DNA of 64,000 nt from an uncultured bacterium. Lineage in GTDB: Bacteria; Cyanobacteriota; Vampirovibrionia; Gastranaerophilales; Gastranaerophilaceae. The notes under the pieces were generated by a model that worked only from the letters and a program-made list of their open reading frames with translations, did not search any database and was not told the origin of the DNA. Positions 28,872 through 36,500 of the stretch are shown here, piece after piece; the stretch's first letter is position 1; every line of letters begins with the position of its first letter. The stretch spans positions 3,917-67,916 of the forward strand of contig URYF01000001.1 in the NCBI GenBank assembly GCA_900551965.1, given 5' to 3'. The position numbers and the translations under genes were made by a program.

Positions 28872-30251
28872 TTATGCAGCAGACTTCATTTTCTTATACA
28901 TATCAATGCCTTCTACCCAGTTTGGAACAATATTCAAATCTTGTTCAACAATATGTTTTGGCAAAGCTGCGTGATGAATTTTTGGCAGCAGATAGTCTTC
29001 TGAGTACTCAATCGCGCGCGGAACATTGTCATCAGTGTCATTGCAGATAAAAGTTACCTTACCTTTGTTATCTGTTTTATAATCCACAATTGTAATTTCA
29101 TGCCCGTTTACAATGATATTGTTATTATCAATTTGAGTGTAGCCGATAATTACGGTTTCTTTTTCTTTTAACGCATCAAGAATATGTCGTTTCATTGTGC
29201 TAAGATCTGTTTCGTATCCGATAAGGCGGGTATTTTCATCAACTGTTTGGTAAGTTACGGATAAAATATTTTTATCAAATACAACAGATTCTGTAAATGT
29301 CTTTTCAAATTCAATCAAGCCTTTATCATTTTGGTTGAATTTACCGGCACGTTTGTCTGTCAGTGTGTTGTAAGATTGCTGGGATCCTACCTGCATAAAT
29401 GTTGATTGCATAAGGACATCTAGCGGAGTTCTTTCATACGGATCTTTGTTTGTTGTTTGAATTTGCGCTCTTAAAATTGCATTTTTATCCGGTGCAAATT
29501 TTAATGTCGCAGTGTTAAAATCTTTTGCTTCATAAGGAATTTCAAACGCGTTCAAAAGCCAGAGTGCGTTTAAAGTTTCATCTGCAAGATTTTTTAATTC
29601 GATTGTTTTTGTTGCTGACATGTTCGGAGAACTTAATTCTTGAGCAAAGCGTGCAAATTCTGCAGGCAGTTGTTTCGCAAGTTTAAATTCTGTGCTTGCG
29701 GCAACGCAGGTTCCTGAATATGTAACATTGATATCTTGATTACCTTGTTTAATATCAAGCAGATTTGTTTTACCTTCGTTATTAGCTTCGCTTACTTTGG
29801 CTTGGTACTCGGCAGGAATATCTCCAAATTGCTGAGTAATAAGAAACGGATATGCAATGGTTGCAATTGTATCTCTAAGCATTGTTTCGGCATTCAGCCC
29901 TTCAGCTCTCGGTTCTGTAACGATTTTATATAAGTTATCAAGCACGGTAGATTTGTCATTTGATTCAGCATTTAATAATACGCCGGTTTTTAGTAAAGCA
30001 TCAACAACTTTTCTCCCCGATCTGTCAAGGTGGGATAGTATTGTTGTATATTTCTGTTTCTCTTCTTTTCCTGTAAGAGTTGTTCTAATTGTATCTATAG
30101 AATTTGTTTGTGCTGTGTGCAATGGTTTTGATGCAGTAAATGCCGGTAATGCCTGGCAATTATTCACAGCCGGAGTGCTAACAGTATTTTTAACCCTGTT
30201 TATTGTGCTATAATTATATTGTTGAATACGAGAATCTACTTTTTCTACCAT
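28872..30251 (-). CDS. Hypothetical protein with possible papain-fold site, 459 aa
   Basis: No family recognised with confidence. The first ~55 residues are polar and disordered-looking without a Sec signal. YSGTCVAAS places a cysteine at residue 182 in a setting like the nucleophile of papain-fold or C39-type cysteine peptidases, and NGHEITIVDY (His384) followed by CNDTDD (Asn404/Asp405) would supply the His and the third residue in the right order. The spacing is wide (about 200 residues). Upstream of the nucleotidase gene on the same strand, 105 bases apart. A cysteine peptidase or transglutaminase-like activity is a hypothesis. Confidence 0.6.
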   Translation of the reverse strand: MVEKVDSRIQQYNYSTINRVKNTVSTPAVNNCQALPAFTASKPLHTAQTNSIDTIRTTLTGKEEKQKYTTILSHLDRSGRKVVDALLKTGVLLNAESNDKSTVLDNLYKIVTEPRAEGLNAETMLRDTIATIAYPFLITQQFGDIPAEYQAKVSEANNEGKTNLLDIKQGNQDINVTYSGTCVAASTEFKLAKQLPAEFARFAQELSSPNMSATKTIELKNLADETLNALWLLNAFEIPYEAKDFNTATLKFAPDKNAILRAQIQTTNKDPYERTPLDVLMQSTFMQVGSQQSYNTLTDKRAGKFNQNDKGLIEFEKTFTESVVFDKNILSVTYQTVDENTRLIGYETDLSTMKRHILDALKEKETVIIGYTQIDNNNIIVNGHEITIVDYKTDNKGKVTFICNDTDDNVPRAIEYSEDYLLPKIHHAALPKHIVEQDLNIVPNWVEGIDMYKKMKSAA

Positions 30252-30330
30252 GATAACTCCACATTAATTATAAAAAGAAAACCGGAGAAAAATTGCTAGA
30301 AATGTAAAGAAGTATTAAAGAAAGGTAACA

Positions 30331-31347
30331 TTGAAAAACTTAAAAGTCAAACCTTTAACAAAAGAACAGCTGGTTATATCGATAGACAGGCTTACCAGGT
30401 TTAAAAATACCGAGGTTAAGTACCTGCGAGTGTTTTTTGATATTTTAACAGGGAATTTGATTTCGCCAAAGTTTAAAAAATCTGATTTGGAGCAGATGGA
30501 TTATGCTGAATTAACCCAAATGGCACAGTATGTTATCAATTATTCTCTGGAGAGTTTTGGATATTTTTCAGATGGTGATTATCTTCTTAACCAAAGACTT
30601 TATGATTATGAAAAATCTGTTTTTAAGTTTGATAATAATGTTGAAAAGTTGTTAAAGAACAAAATTGATTATAAGTCTTTTTTGAATTTTATTGAGGAAA
30701 TATCTCCTAAAAATTTGAAATGGCTCAAAGTTATGTCAAATTCAATAGATATTGAAGAGTCAAGATTTAAATATTCTTTAAGGTTTCCGTTGAAAAAAGT
30801 TGTAATAGCAGAGGGAGCTACAGAAGAAACTTTATTGCCCGAGTTTGCAAAAAAATGCGGGTATGATTTTGACAAAGAGGGCATATATATGTTATCAGCC
30901 GGCGGCAAAAATCAGGTTGTAAAGTTGTATTATAAACTTGCAGAGAGTTTGAGGCTGCCGATATTTGTGCTTTTGGATAAAGATGCGCAGGAAAATCTTG
31001 AAGAAATAAAACCAAGGCTTCGAGATGGTGATAAAATTCATTTGCTAAAATGCGGTGAGTTTGAAGATCTGCTGCCGTTAAATCTTATTAAAAGAACACT
31101 TGATTATGAGTTGCATAATATTTCAATCCTGGAGCATGAAATGCTAGAGACCGATGAGCCTCGTGTAAAAATTTTAGAAGAGGTTTTTAAAACACGCGGC
31201 ATGCATGAATTTAAAAAGGTTGAATTTGCACAGATGATCAAAAAAAATATAACAGAACCGAATGATATTTCTCCTGAAATAGTTGATATTATTGAAGAAA
31301 TAAAGGGGCAAAAAGATAATTTAACAAAACTTGAAAAAACAAAATGA
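30331..31347 (+). CDS. TOPRIM-domain protein (OLD-like) without ATPase
   Basis: The TOPRIM nuclease domain starts at about residue 155: VVIAEGATEE (EGATEE at 161-166) with the catalytic Glu, and IFVLLDKDAQ (DKDA at 216-219) with the metal-binding Asp pair. This spacing and the SAGGKNQVVKLYYKL link are like the TOPRIM of OLD-family nucleases. The usual N-terminal ABC ATPase is missing; instead there is a 150-residue helical domain. TTG at 30331 is the likely start, with AAAGAAAGG six bases upstream and no early in-frame ATG. It might act on DNA or RNA. Single gene, just before tRNA-Glu. Confidence 0.7.
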   Translation: MKNLKVKPLTKEQLVISIDRLTRFKNTEVKYLRVFFDILTGNLISPKFKKSDLEQMDYAELTQMAQYVINYSLESFGYFSDGDYLLNQRLYDYEKSVFKFDNNVEKLLKNKIDYKSFLNFIEEISPKNLKWLKVMSNSIDIEESRFKYSLRFPLKKVVIAEGATEETLLPEFAKKCGYDFDKEGIYMLSAGGKNQVVKLYYKLAESLRLPIFVLLDKDAQENLEEIKPRLRDGDKIHLLKCGEFEDLLPLNLIKRTLDYELHNISILEHEMLETDEPRVKILEEVFKTRGMHEFKKVEFAQMIKKNITEPNDISPEIVDIIEEIKGQKDNLTKLEKTK

Positions 31348-31352
31348 AATAG

Positions 31353-31381
31353 TTGACATTTTATTTTGTTCAGTATAGAAT
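31353..31381 (+). promoter_or_regulatory. Sigma-70 type promoter for tRNA-Glu
   Basis: TTGACA at 31353-31358, a 17-base spacer, and TAGAAT at 31376-31381. The likely transcription start lies near 31388, about 20 bases before the tRNA. It begins only 5 bases after the TOPRIM gene stop. Confidence 0.8.
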
Positions 31382-31407
31382 AATTTTCGTAAGCCGAAAA
31401 GGCACTA

Positions 31408-31483
31408 GCCCCCATCGTCTAGAGGCCTAGGACACTTCCCTTTCACGGAGGCGACAGCGATTCGAATTCGCTTGGGGGTACCA
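31408..31483 (+). tRNA. tRNA-Glu (anticodon TTC)
   Basis: 76 bases including an encoded 3' CCA at 31481-31483. The acceptor GCCCCCA pairs with TGGGGGT (a G-U first pair). The D-arm contains TCTAGAGGCCTAGGA, the anticodon stem CTCCG-type loop shows CCTTTCAC with anticodon TTC, and the T-loop is TTCGAAT. The overall sequence closely follows the bacterial tRNA-Glu pattern. Own promoter upstream and own terminator downstream. Confidence 0.96.
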
Positions 31484-31493
31484 TTTAAAAATA

Positions 31494-31520
31494 AAACTAG
31501 CTTCAGGGCTAGTTTTTTTA
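31494..31520 (+). terminator. Intrinsic terminator after tRNA-Glu
   Basis: AAACTAGC (31494-31501) / GCTAGTTT (31508-31515) with a TTCAGG loop, followed by a T-run. Confidence 0.85.
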
Positions 31521-31544
31521 TTGTAATATTTTGAAGTTTTGATA

Positions 31545-31575
31545 AATAAAAAACACCTGAGTAATCAGGTGCTTT
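31545..31575 (-). terminator. Terminator for the minus-strand membrane protein gene
   Basis: CACCTGA (31554-31560) / TCAGGTG (31565-31571) with a 4-base loop. On the minus strand it is followed by TTTTTTATTT, just past the stop at 31580; the plus-strand side also has T residues. Confidence 0.8.
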
Positions 31576-31579
31576 TTAT

Positions 31580-32560
31580 TTATTGTTTAGAATTTTGTCT
31601 TCTTTGCTGCAGATATTTCGCTCTAGGTATTATATTTTTTTCGCCTCTTATTTTTATATAGGTTTTTGTTAGAGGGTCAAGGATACAATAGCCTGTGTTA
31701 CAGGTTTTATATAGCCATGTATCAATACAGTAATCATTTACGCATTGAGCTCGCAATGAAAACTCTTCTTTCTTCTCTTTTTTAGATGTTTGTGTTTTTT
31801 TAGGGATAGGAATTATTTCGTATGATAATATAAAATCATTTTTTAAGGTTTCTTCATTTTCTTTGAACTCATTTTCAATAAGTTCTTTATTTTTAGTTGC
31901 AAGTTCATCTTCTTCTCTTACCCAATAGATAATAAATTTGTCAGAGGTTAAAAAGTCTGAATGTTTATCTGCCAGATCTGTTTTTTCAAATACTTCTTCA
32001 GGCATTTTTAACTTGTTTGTATTAAACGGATTAAGTTTATCTATAGAAATTTCTATATTTTCTTCTTCATTTTCGATTGATTCTTGTGAATTTTTAGACA
32101 TAGATATTATGATGGGGATACTTATTAGCGCAAAGACTCCTGCACAAATACCCCACAATTTAACCCACTGTTTTTGAGCCGAATGGAAATCTTCTTCGTT
32201 TTCATACTGAACTTCTTCCCAGGCCCATTGGTTTCCTTTGAATCCTGCAATAATACTTATTACAAAGCTTACAACATATCCGTAAGGGATGAATAAAAAT
32301 ACCAGCGCAAGTAATAATACCCATTTCCGATATCTTATACCCCAGAGCCAGTTGAATAAAAACGCACCCCAATTGTACTCTTTTTGAATATTATAAGGTG
32401 CAGGTTCACCTTGTCCAGAATTATTATCGTGTTTTTCTATATATACAGTTCTTTTTTTCTTTTCTAAAACTTCTACTTTATCATCGGTTTGGTTTAGAAA
32501 ATCCTCTAATGATACTTCTTCATCATTTGTTTGATTTTTTTCATTTTCTAAATCAGACAT
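31580..32560 (-). CDS. Membrane protein with DUF2628-like domain, 326 aa
   Basis: The middle of the protein (about residues 60-165) resembles DUF2628-type proteins: YNWGAFLFNWLWGIRYRKW, two or three transmembrane helices, then GFKGNQWAWEE. The N-terminal 60 residues are acidic and cytoplasmic-looking. After a third helix (about 150-170) comes an acidic C-terminal domain with three cysteines near the end, not recognised. I chose ATG 32560, since AGAGGA lies 8 bases before it; ATG 32590 would place that site inside the gene. Function unknown. Confidence 0.7.
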   Translation of the reverse strand: MSDLENEKNQTNDEEVSLEDFLNQTDDKVEVLEKKKRTVYIEKHDNNSGQGEPAPYNIQKEYNWGAFLFNWLWGIRYRKWVLLLALVFLFIPYGYVVSFVISIIAGFKGNQWAWEEVQYENEEDFHSAQKQWVKLWGICAGVFALISIPIIISMSKNSQESIENEEENIEISIDKLNPFNTNKLKMPEEVFEKTDLADKHSDFLTSDKFIIYWVREEDELATKNKELIENEFKENEETLKNDFILSYEIIPIPKKTQTSKKEKKEEFSLRAQCVNDYCIDTWLYKTCNTGYCILDPLTKTYIKIRGEKNIIPRAKYLQQRRQNSKQ

Positions 32561-32675
32561 TGTATGTTTCCTCTTAATATAACCATTCACAAGTATAATA
32601 ACATATACTGGCGGTTTGAGTAAATTTTGTTACATTAGATAATATTTTTATGCTGTTATTGATTTTTTTTTTACC

Positions 32676-32703
32676 TTGTGTTAATTTATTTTTACAGTAT
32701 AAA
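32676..32703 (+). promoter_or_regulatory. Possible promoter of candidate small RNA
   Basis: TTGTGT (32676-32681), 16-base spacer, TATAAA (32698-32703). Moderate match to sigma-70 consensus. Confidence 0.4.
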
Positions 32704-32704
32704 A

Positions 32705-32843
32705 AAGGATTTTTAAATAAATGTTTATATTAAACCGACGCAGCAGACGAATTTTAGAAGGCTTGTTTTAAATAAAACGAGACACCGTTGTGTTGGAAAT
32801 AAAGTTTAAGACAAGACCTTTAAGATTAGGGGTCTTGTTTTTG
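32705..32843 (+). ncRNA. Candidate small RNA or leader, ~135 nt
   Basis: Between a promoter-like element and an intrinsic terminator there is no credible open frame. The segment holds a 9-bp hairpin (CTTGTTTTA with TAAAACGAG, 32762-32781, one G-U) and ends in CAAGACC (32812-32818) / GGTCTTG (32831-32837) followed by TTTTTG. I do not recognise the family; it is not 6S, SRP RNA or tmRNA by any motif I can see. It could also be an attenuator for the gene at 33062. Confidence 0.4.
32812..32843 (+). terminator. Intrinsic terminator in leader region
   Basis: Seven-bp stem CAAGACC/GGTCTTG with a 12-base loop and T-run, over 200 bases ahead of the next large gene. Confidence 0.7.
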
Positions 32844-32926
32844 TTTGTAACAAATGTAAAAAATAATTGTAAAAAAGGCAATTAATATTTTTTACGATAT
32901 TTAAAGAAAAAGTGAAGGTTAAAGTT

Positions 32927-33013
32927 ATGAAAAATAAAAATATTCGACGAAACTCAACTATAAAGGCAAATGCTCCAATCGTCAGATTAATGAATTTAGT
33001 TTGGGGCTTGTAA
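32927..33013 (+). CDS. Possible small peptide, 28 aa
   Basis: ATG with GAAGG about 9 bases upstream opens a 28-codon frame of basic character (MKNKNIRRNSTIKANAPIV...) ending at TAA 33011-33013. Could be a leader peptide of the downstream membrane protein or chance. Confidence 0.3.
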   Translation: MKNKNIRRNSTIKANAPIVRLMNLVWGL

Positions 33014-33061
33014 TACACAAGTTGAGGGCAGGACAATGTTGTCCTGTATAGGATAAGGAAA

Positions 33062-34387
33062 ATGATACCAAAATTAACAGCAAGTACAATTTACTCCACA
33101 TTAGGAAATAACAGTTCTCTGGTTCCATTGGCAATGAAAGATATTGCCAATAGCTGCGGTTTAACAGCAGCTTCTTATATGGCAGGGGACAAAGTAGAGG
33201 GAAAAGATAGATTTATTGACGAATTTGGCACGCAGGCTATTTGGCTGTGGGGAATTCCTGCTTATAAAAAGATTTTAGACGTTGCTATGTTTAAACCGCT
33301 TGGGTTTGATCCGAAAGTAGATGCAAGAATTTTGAAAAATCCTGAGATATTAGCGGCAGCAAGAGAATTAGCCCCGACAGAAGCTGTGAAAAATAGCTTA
33401 AAATCAGCAGCAGAGCATGCTTCTAAATTCAAAGCTTTAACTGTAGCAAAATTTGCAGCATCAACTGTTTTGACAACTTTAACATATTTAGGTTTGACAA
33501 AATTCAGACATAAATACACGGAAGACCAGATTAAAAAGGATTACTTTGAAAAACAAAAAGGTAAAAATGTTTCATTCATGGATAAATCTAATAATGTTCC
33601 ATTTTCTTCTGCGTTTTCACCAGTTTATAATAATATCGGAAATAAGGGAGTAACCTTCACCGGAGGAGTGCAAGACTTTATATTTGATCCTGTGAAAAAC
33701 TTGATGCTTGTAGATGCATCTATTACCGGGGAAAGACTTTCACATTCAAGAAACCCGCAGGATTTCTTTGGTTACGTTATTAAAGAAGGAAGTTTCTGGG
33801 CATTTATGTATTTGGCAGGTCCATTGATTTCAAAAGCGCTTGAAAAAAGTGCAGACAAAAAAGGAAGATCTATAGACTTAGATGCAAGAGTTCTTGAATC
33901 CTGCGAATTTAAAGATGCGTTTGCAAATGGTTCTGTCAAATCTCATTTGAATAGTTTCAAAGCGGCAGACAAATCTGATGTTGAAATTTACAAATTTGCT
34001 GTTAATTCTGTAAATTCAGCTAAAGCCGAAGGTAAAAACTTGATTACAGAAATGGCTGCAAAATCCGATATTATCGGGCTGTTAAAAGATTCAGATAAGG
34101 TTGATACAAGAAAGTATATTGACTTAGGCGAATTAAGAGGAGTTTCTGAAAAGATTGAAAAACTTTTGAATCAATATGAGAAATCCGGACAAACTATTGA
34201 TGAATTTTTTAAATCTGTTAGAAAGTTAAAAAGAAGTGCCGTATTGAAAAATATGGGTGCTTGTGTGGGTGCGCTTGGTGTTCTGGCTCCTGCAATAATG
34301 CTTCTTATGAGAAAATTTAGTCCGGAATATCAAGTAAAAGCAGATGTTGAAAAGAAATTAGCAGAATCCTTGGTTACAAAAAAATAA
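33062..34387 (+). CDS. Hypothetical membrane protein, 441 aa
   Basis: No known family recognised. Three or four hydrophobic segments are visible: about residues 55-75 (weak), 125-147 (LTVAKFAASTVLTTLTYLGL), 235-256 (GSFWAFMYLAGPLI) and a clear one near 400-420 (GACVGALGVLAPAIMLLM). The N-terminus is polar with no Sec signal, and the region 270-395 is charged and helical. ATG 33062 follows GGATAAGGAAA, and a perfect 7-bp hairpin (AGGACAA/TTGTCCT) sits at 33030-33045 just before that site. Monocistronic; the Fur-family promoter begins 11 bases after its stop. Confidence 0.7.
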   Translation: MIPKLTASTIYSTLGNNSSLVPLAMKDIANSCGLTAASYMAGDKVEGKDRFIDEFGTQAIWLWGIPAYKKILDVAMFKPLGFDPKVDARILKNPEILAAARELAPTEAVKNSLKSAAEHASKFKALTVAKFAASTVLTTLTYLGLTKFRHKYTEDQIKKDYFEKQKGKNVSFMDKSNNVPFSSAFSPVYNNIGNKGVTFTGGVQDFIFDPVKNLMLVDASITGERLSHSRNPQDFFGYVIKEGSFWAFMYLAGPLISKALEKSADKKGRSIDLDARVLESCEFKDAFANGSVKSHLNSFKAADKSDVEIYKFAVNSVNSAKAEGKNLITEMAAKSDIIGLLKDSDKVDTRKYIDLGELRGVSEKIEKLLNQYEKSGQTIDEFFKSVRKLKRSAVLKNMGACVGALGVLAPAIMLLMRKFSPEYQVKADVEKKLAESLVTKK

Positions 34388-34397
34388 TTTGAGATTA

Positions 34398-34440
34398 TTG
34401 ACAAATTTGGATAAATTAGTTAAACTGATAATAGTTATCA
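34398..34440 (+). promoter_or_regulatory. Promoter with Fur-family box before fur-like gene
   Basis: TTGACA (34398-34403), 17-base spacer, TAAACT (34421-34426). Overlapping and following the -10 is TGATAATAGTTATCA (34426-34440), a 7-1-7 inverted repeat with one mismatch, the form bound by Fur/PerR/Zur proteins. Self-repression of the regulator is the simplest reading. Confidence 0.7.
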
Positions 34441-34453
34441 ATTTGGATTAGCT

Positions 34454-34843
34454 ATGAATTACTCAAAACAACGTGAAAAAATTTTAGATGTTTTAACAAA
34501 CAATGCGGTTCACCCAACTGCAGAGGAGCTGCTTGAATTTTTAAAAAAAGCTGATTCAAATATTGGGATAACTACTTTGTACAGGAATTTAAACCAGCTG
34601 GCGGAGGCTGGTATGATTAAAAAAATTGACGGGCTTGAAGCTTCTGCACACTTTGATCATAATACATTTGAACACTATCATTTTATATGTAAAGATTGTG
34701 GAAAGGTTTTTGATATCCCGGCAGGAGTAGCTCCGGCATTAGTTGAAAATACCCGCCTGGCTACAGGATTTGAAATAATAAGTCATGATATAGTATTTCA
34801 TGGTATATGCAGTGAATGTAAAAAGAGAAAGGAAAACAATTAA
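34454..34843 (+). CDS. Fur-family transcriptional regulator (PerR/Fur/Zur type)
   Basis: Metal- or peroxide-responsive repressor. N-terminal winged helix (residues 1-80; [40 protein letters not shown]) and C-terminal dimerisation domain with [15 protein letters not shown] and GICSECKKR, where the two CxxC pairs form the structural zinc site. 129 residues, slightly short. A Fur-type box overlaps its promoter. Rubredoxin follows 2 bases after the stop, which suggests PerR-like control of an oxygen-defence operon, but metal specificity cannot be read from sequence. Confidence 0.9.
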   Translation: MNYSKQREKILDVLTNNAVHPTAEELLEFLKKADSNIGITTLYRNLNQLAEAGMIKKIDGLEASAHFDHNTFEHYHFICKDCGKVFDIPAGVAPALVENTRLATGFEIISHDIVFHGICSECKKRKENN

Positions 34844-34845
34844 TT

Positions 34846-34986
34846 ATGGAAAAATGGGTTTGTATGGTATGCGGTTACGTGTATGATCCGGCAGAAAATG
34901 ATAATGTAGCATTTGAAGATCTTCCGGAAGATTATGTATGTCCGTTATGTTCAGTTGGCAAAGACCAATTTGAAAAAGAAAGCTAA
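34846..34986 (+). CDS. Rubredoxin
   Basis: Small iron electron carrier of 46 residues. [19 protein letters not shown] opens with the first CxxCG iron knuckle, and [14 protein letters not shown] has the second CPxC; both pairs are intact, and Trp4, Tyr11 and Tyr13 fit the rubredoxin core. The second knuckle reads CPLCSVGK instead of the usual CPxCGAxK. ATG 34846 is 2 bases after the Fur-family stop, with GAAAGGAAAAC inside the end of that gene. Rubredoxin pairs with rubrerythrin or superoxide reductase in anaerobes; neither partner lies here. Confidence 0.93.
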   Translation: MEKWVCMVCGYVYDPAENDNVAFEDLPEDYVCPLCSVGKDQFEKES

Positions 34987-34995
34987 TTCATAGTA

Positions 34996-35036
34996 AAAAT
35001 GGGGCGCCTGAGTATTCTCAGGCGCCCCATTTTATT
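34996..35036. terminator. Strong bidirectional terminator after rubredoxin
   Basis: Perfect 14-bp stem ATGGGGCGCCTGAG (34999-35012) / CTCAGGCGCCCCAT (35017-35030) with TATT loop; A-run before and T-run after serve both the fur-rubredoxin operon and the convergent lipoprotein gene. Confidence 0.9.
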
Positions 35037-35045
35037 ATTTTGTAT

Positions 35046-35591
35046 TTACCAATCTTTCAATTGTTCAAAAATACTTCCAAGTTTTGCGGCCTCTTCACTG
35101 CCTATTCCATCAATAGAAAATATTTGATTTTTAGCAGGGTTTACTATGCAAAATTCATTGCACATGTTTGAAAAATCTACATCAGCCTGAGCTTCTTCTA
35201 AGCTGGAAAACTCTTTAAGTCCGGCAGCTTGCTGTGGGTAAAAGTTGTATTTGTCGGAGTATTCAGTACTGTTTTTTAAAGGTTCAACGGTATCAATGAA
35301 AGTTTGTGCATAAGGGCAGTCAGCGCCTACATAATATATCGCAAACTTTTTATCCGTGTATAGTTCTTTATATTCACTTTTGGTTTTAACATAATTTACG
35401 GTATTTTCAGGAATGTTTTTTACTGAGTACTTTATTCCTCCAAGTCCTGTTAATTTGATTGCAGGTTTTTGTGCTTCTGCTTGTTCTTTTGCTGCAGGAA
35501 CTGTTGTTTGTTGTTTTGGCTTTTGTCCGCAGCCGGAAATCCCGAGTCCTAAAATTAGGATACAAACTGCTGCTAACATTGAATTTTTCAT
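35046..35591 (-). CDS. Lipoprotein, possibly thioredoxin-like
   Basis: Signal peptide with lipobox LGISGC (MKNSMLAAVCILILGLGISGCGQ is the N-terminus, with the acylated cysteine near residue 21), so the protein is anchored by lipid on the outside of a membrane. After a Lys/Gln/Ala linker the body has KFAIYYVGADCPYAQTFIDT, which resembles the first strand and active-site helix of thioredoxin folds but with one cysteine only (CPYA), plus two cysteines later (NMCNEFC). ATG 35591 has AAAGGAGATTAAT before it; the in-frame start eight codons earlier is less likely. Redox role uncertain. Confidence 0.7.
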   Translation of the reverse strand: MKNSMLAAVCILILGLGISGCGQKPKQQTTVPAAKEQAEAQKPAIKLTGLGGIKYSVKNIPENTVNYVKTKSEYKELYTDKKFAIYYVGADCPYAQTFIDTVEPLKNSTEYSDKYNFYPQQAAGLKEFSSLEEAQADVDFSNMCNEFCIVNPAKNQIFSIDGIGSEEAAKLGSIFEQLKDW

Positions 35592-35678
35592 ATTAATCTC
35601 CTTTTTTATAAACATTTTTATTATATATTTCTATTTATATGCTGACATCATTTAAAAAAATTATATTATAATGTAATT

Positions 35679-36500
35679 ATGGCAGAGCTGGAGAAGGATT
35701 TAGTTAAATATTTTAAAAGTCTTGGGCTGAATGTTCATACTTCAACAAAAGCAAGAGGGCATATGGGCTTTTATTCAAGAGCGCGTATTGATGTATCTAA
35801 AAATATTCCCAAAAACAGGGTTGTTCCAACCTTGTTGCATGAATTTGCGCATTATGTGCATTCTCGGATAGAACCGTTTATGGAAAAAAACGGCGGCACC
35901 CTTGAAGTTCTTTTTGCAGATGATAGAGTTTCTTTATATGAAGAGGAACTTTTGGCTGTTACCGGTATTGTTGATTCGCATTCAAAATGTGAAAGGCTTA
36001 TTTATCATAAAAATATAGTAAAAGATAAAATTTTGGAGTATGAAAAGATTATTAAAAATCGTTATCCGAAATTTTTACGTTCTAAAAAATTTAAAGAGTT
36101 TGATAGGTATATTAAAAAATCAAAAGCGCGTTATCTTTTGAAATACGACAGGATTAAATTGGTATCAGGTGTCTTGTTTAAAAAGACTGAAATTTTTACT
36201 ATTGATAATATTGAAAAAGATTTTTGTGATATGCCGCCTGAATTTGCAGCATATATTAGGTTAAAATCCTGCCAGAAAAAGCAAGCAAGAATTTCTGCTA
36301 AAATTAACAGGCTGAAAAAATATTATTCAAAGCCTGCGGAATTGTTTGCCAGATTTGTAGAAGGGCTGTATTTATACCCTGAGCAGGTTAAAAATACAGC
36401 ACCTTATACTTATAAAAAATTTTATGAACTGTTGAATGACGGGTATTATCCACATTTGTCAAAAGTTCTTGATATGGTTTATATACCGGTAAGTTTATAG
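35679..36500 (+). CDS. Hypothetical protein with HExxH metallopeptidase motif, 273 aa
   Basis: LLHEFAHYVHSRIEPF near residue 51-66 contains the zinc-binding HEFAH motif. Downstream VLFADDRVSLYEEELLAVTG and, near residue 225, PAELFARFVEGLYLYPE contain acidic residues; the latter looks like the third-ligand helix of ImmA/IrrE- or minigluzincin-like proteases. The rest is very basic and helical. No signal peptide. No family name is certain. ATG 35679 follows AATGTAATT with little ribosome-site signal. Its 3' end overlaps the convergent zinc-ribbon gene by 22 bases. Confidence 0.7.
   Translation: MAELEKDLVKYFKSLGLNVHTSTKARGHMGFYSRARIDVSKNIPKNRVVPTLLHEFAHYVHSRIEPFMEKNGGTLEVLFADDRVSLYEEELLAVTGIVDSHSKCERLIYHKNIVKDKILEYEKIIKNRYPKFLRSKKFKEFDRYIKKSKARYLLKYDRIKLVSGVLFKKTEIFTIDNIEKDFCDMPPEFAAYIRLKSCQKKQARISAKINRLKKYYSKPAELFARFVEGLYLYPEQVKNTAPYTYKKFYELLNDGYYPHLSKVLDMVYIPVSL

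Larger units (their letters stand above)
32561..33061. other. 500-bp intergenic region
   Basis: Holds the divergent promoter DNA of the minus-strand membrane protein, a candidate small RNA (32705-32843), a possible 28-codon frame (32927-33013) and a short hairpin (33030-33045) before the next gene. These are listed separately. Confidence 0.5.

Noticed and set aside
31408..31483. tRNA-Glu as prophage attachment site
   Set aside because: It lies more than 22 kb from the phage genes and has ordinary host genes on both sides.
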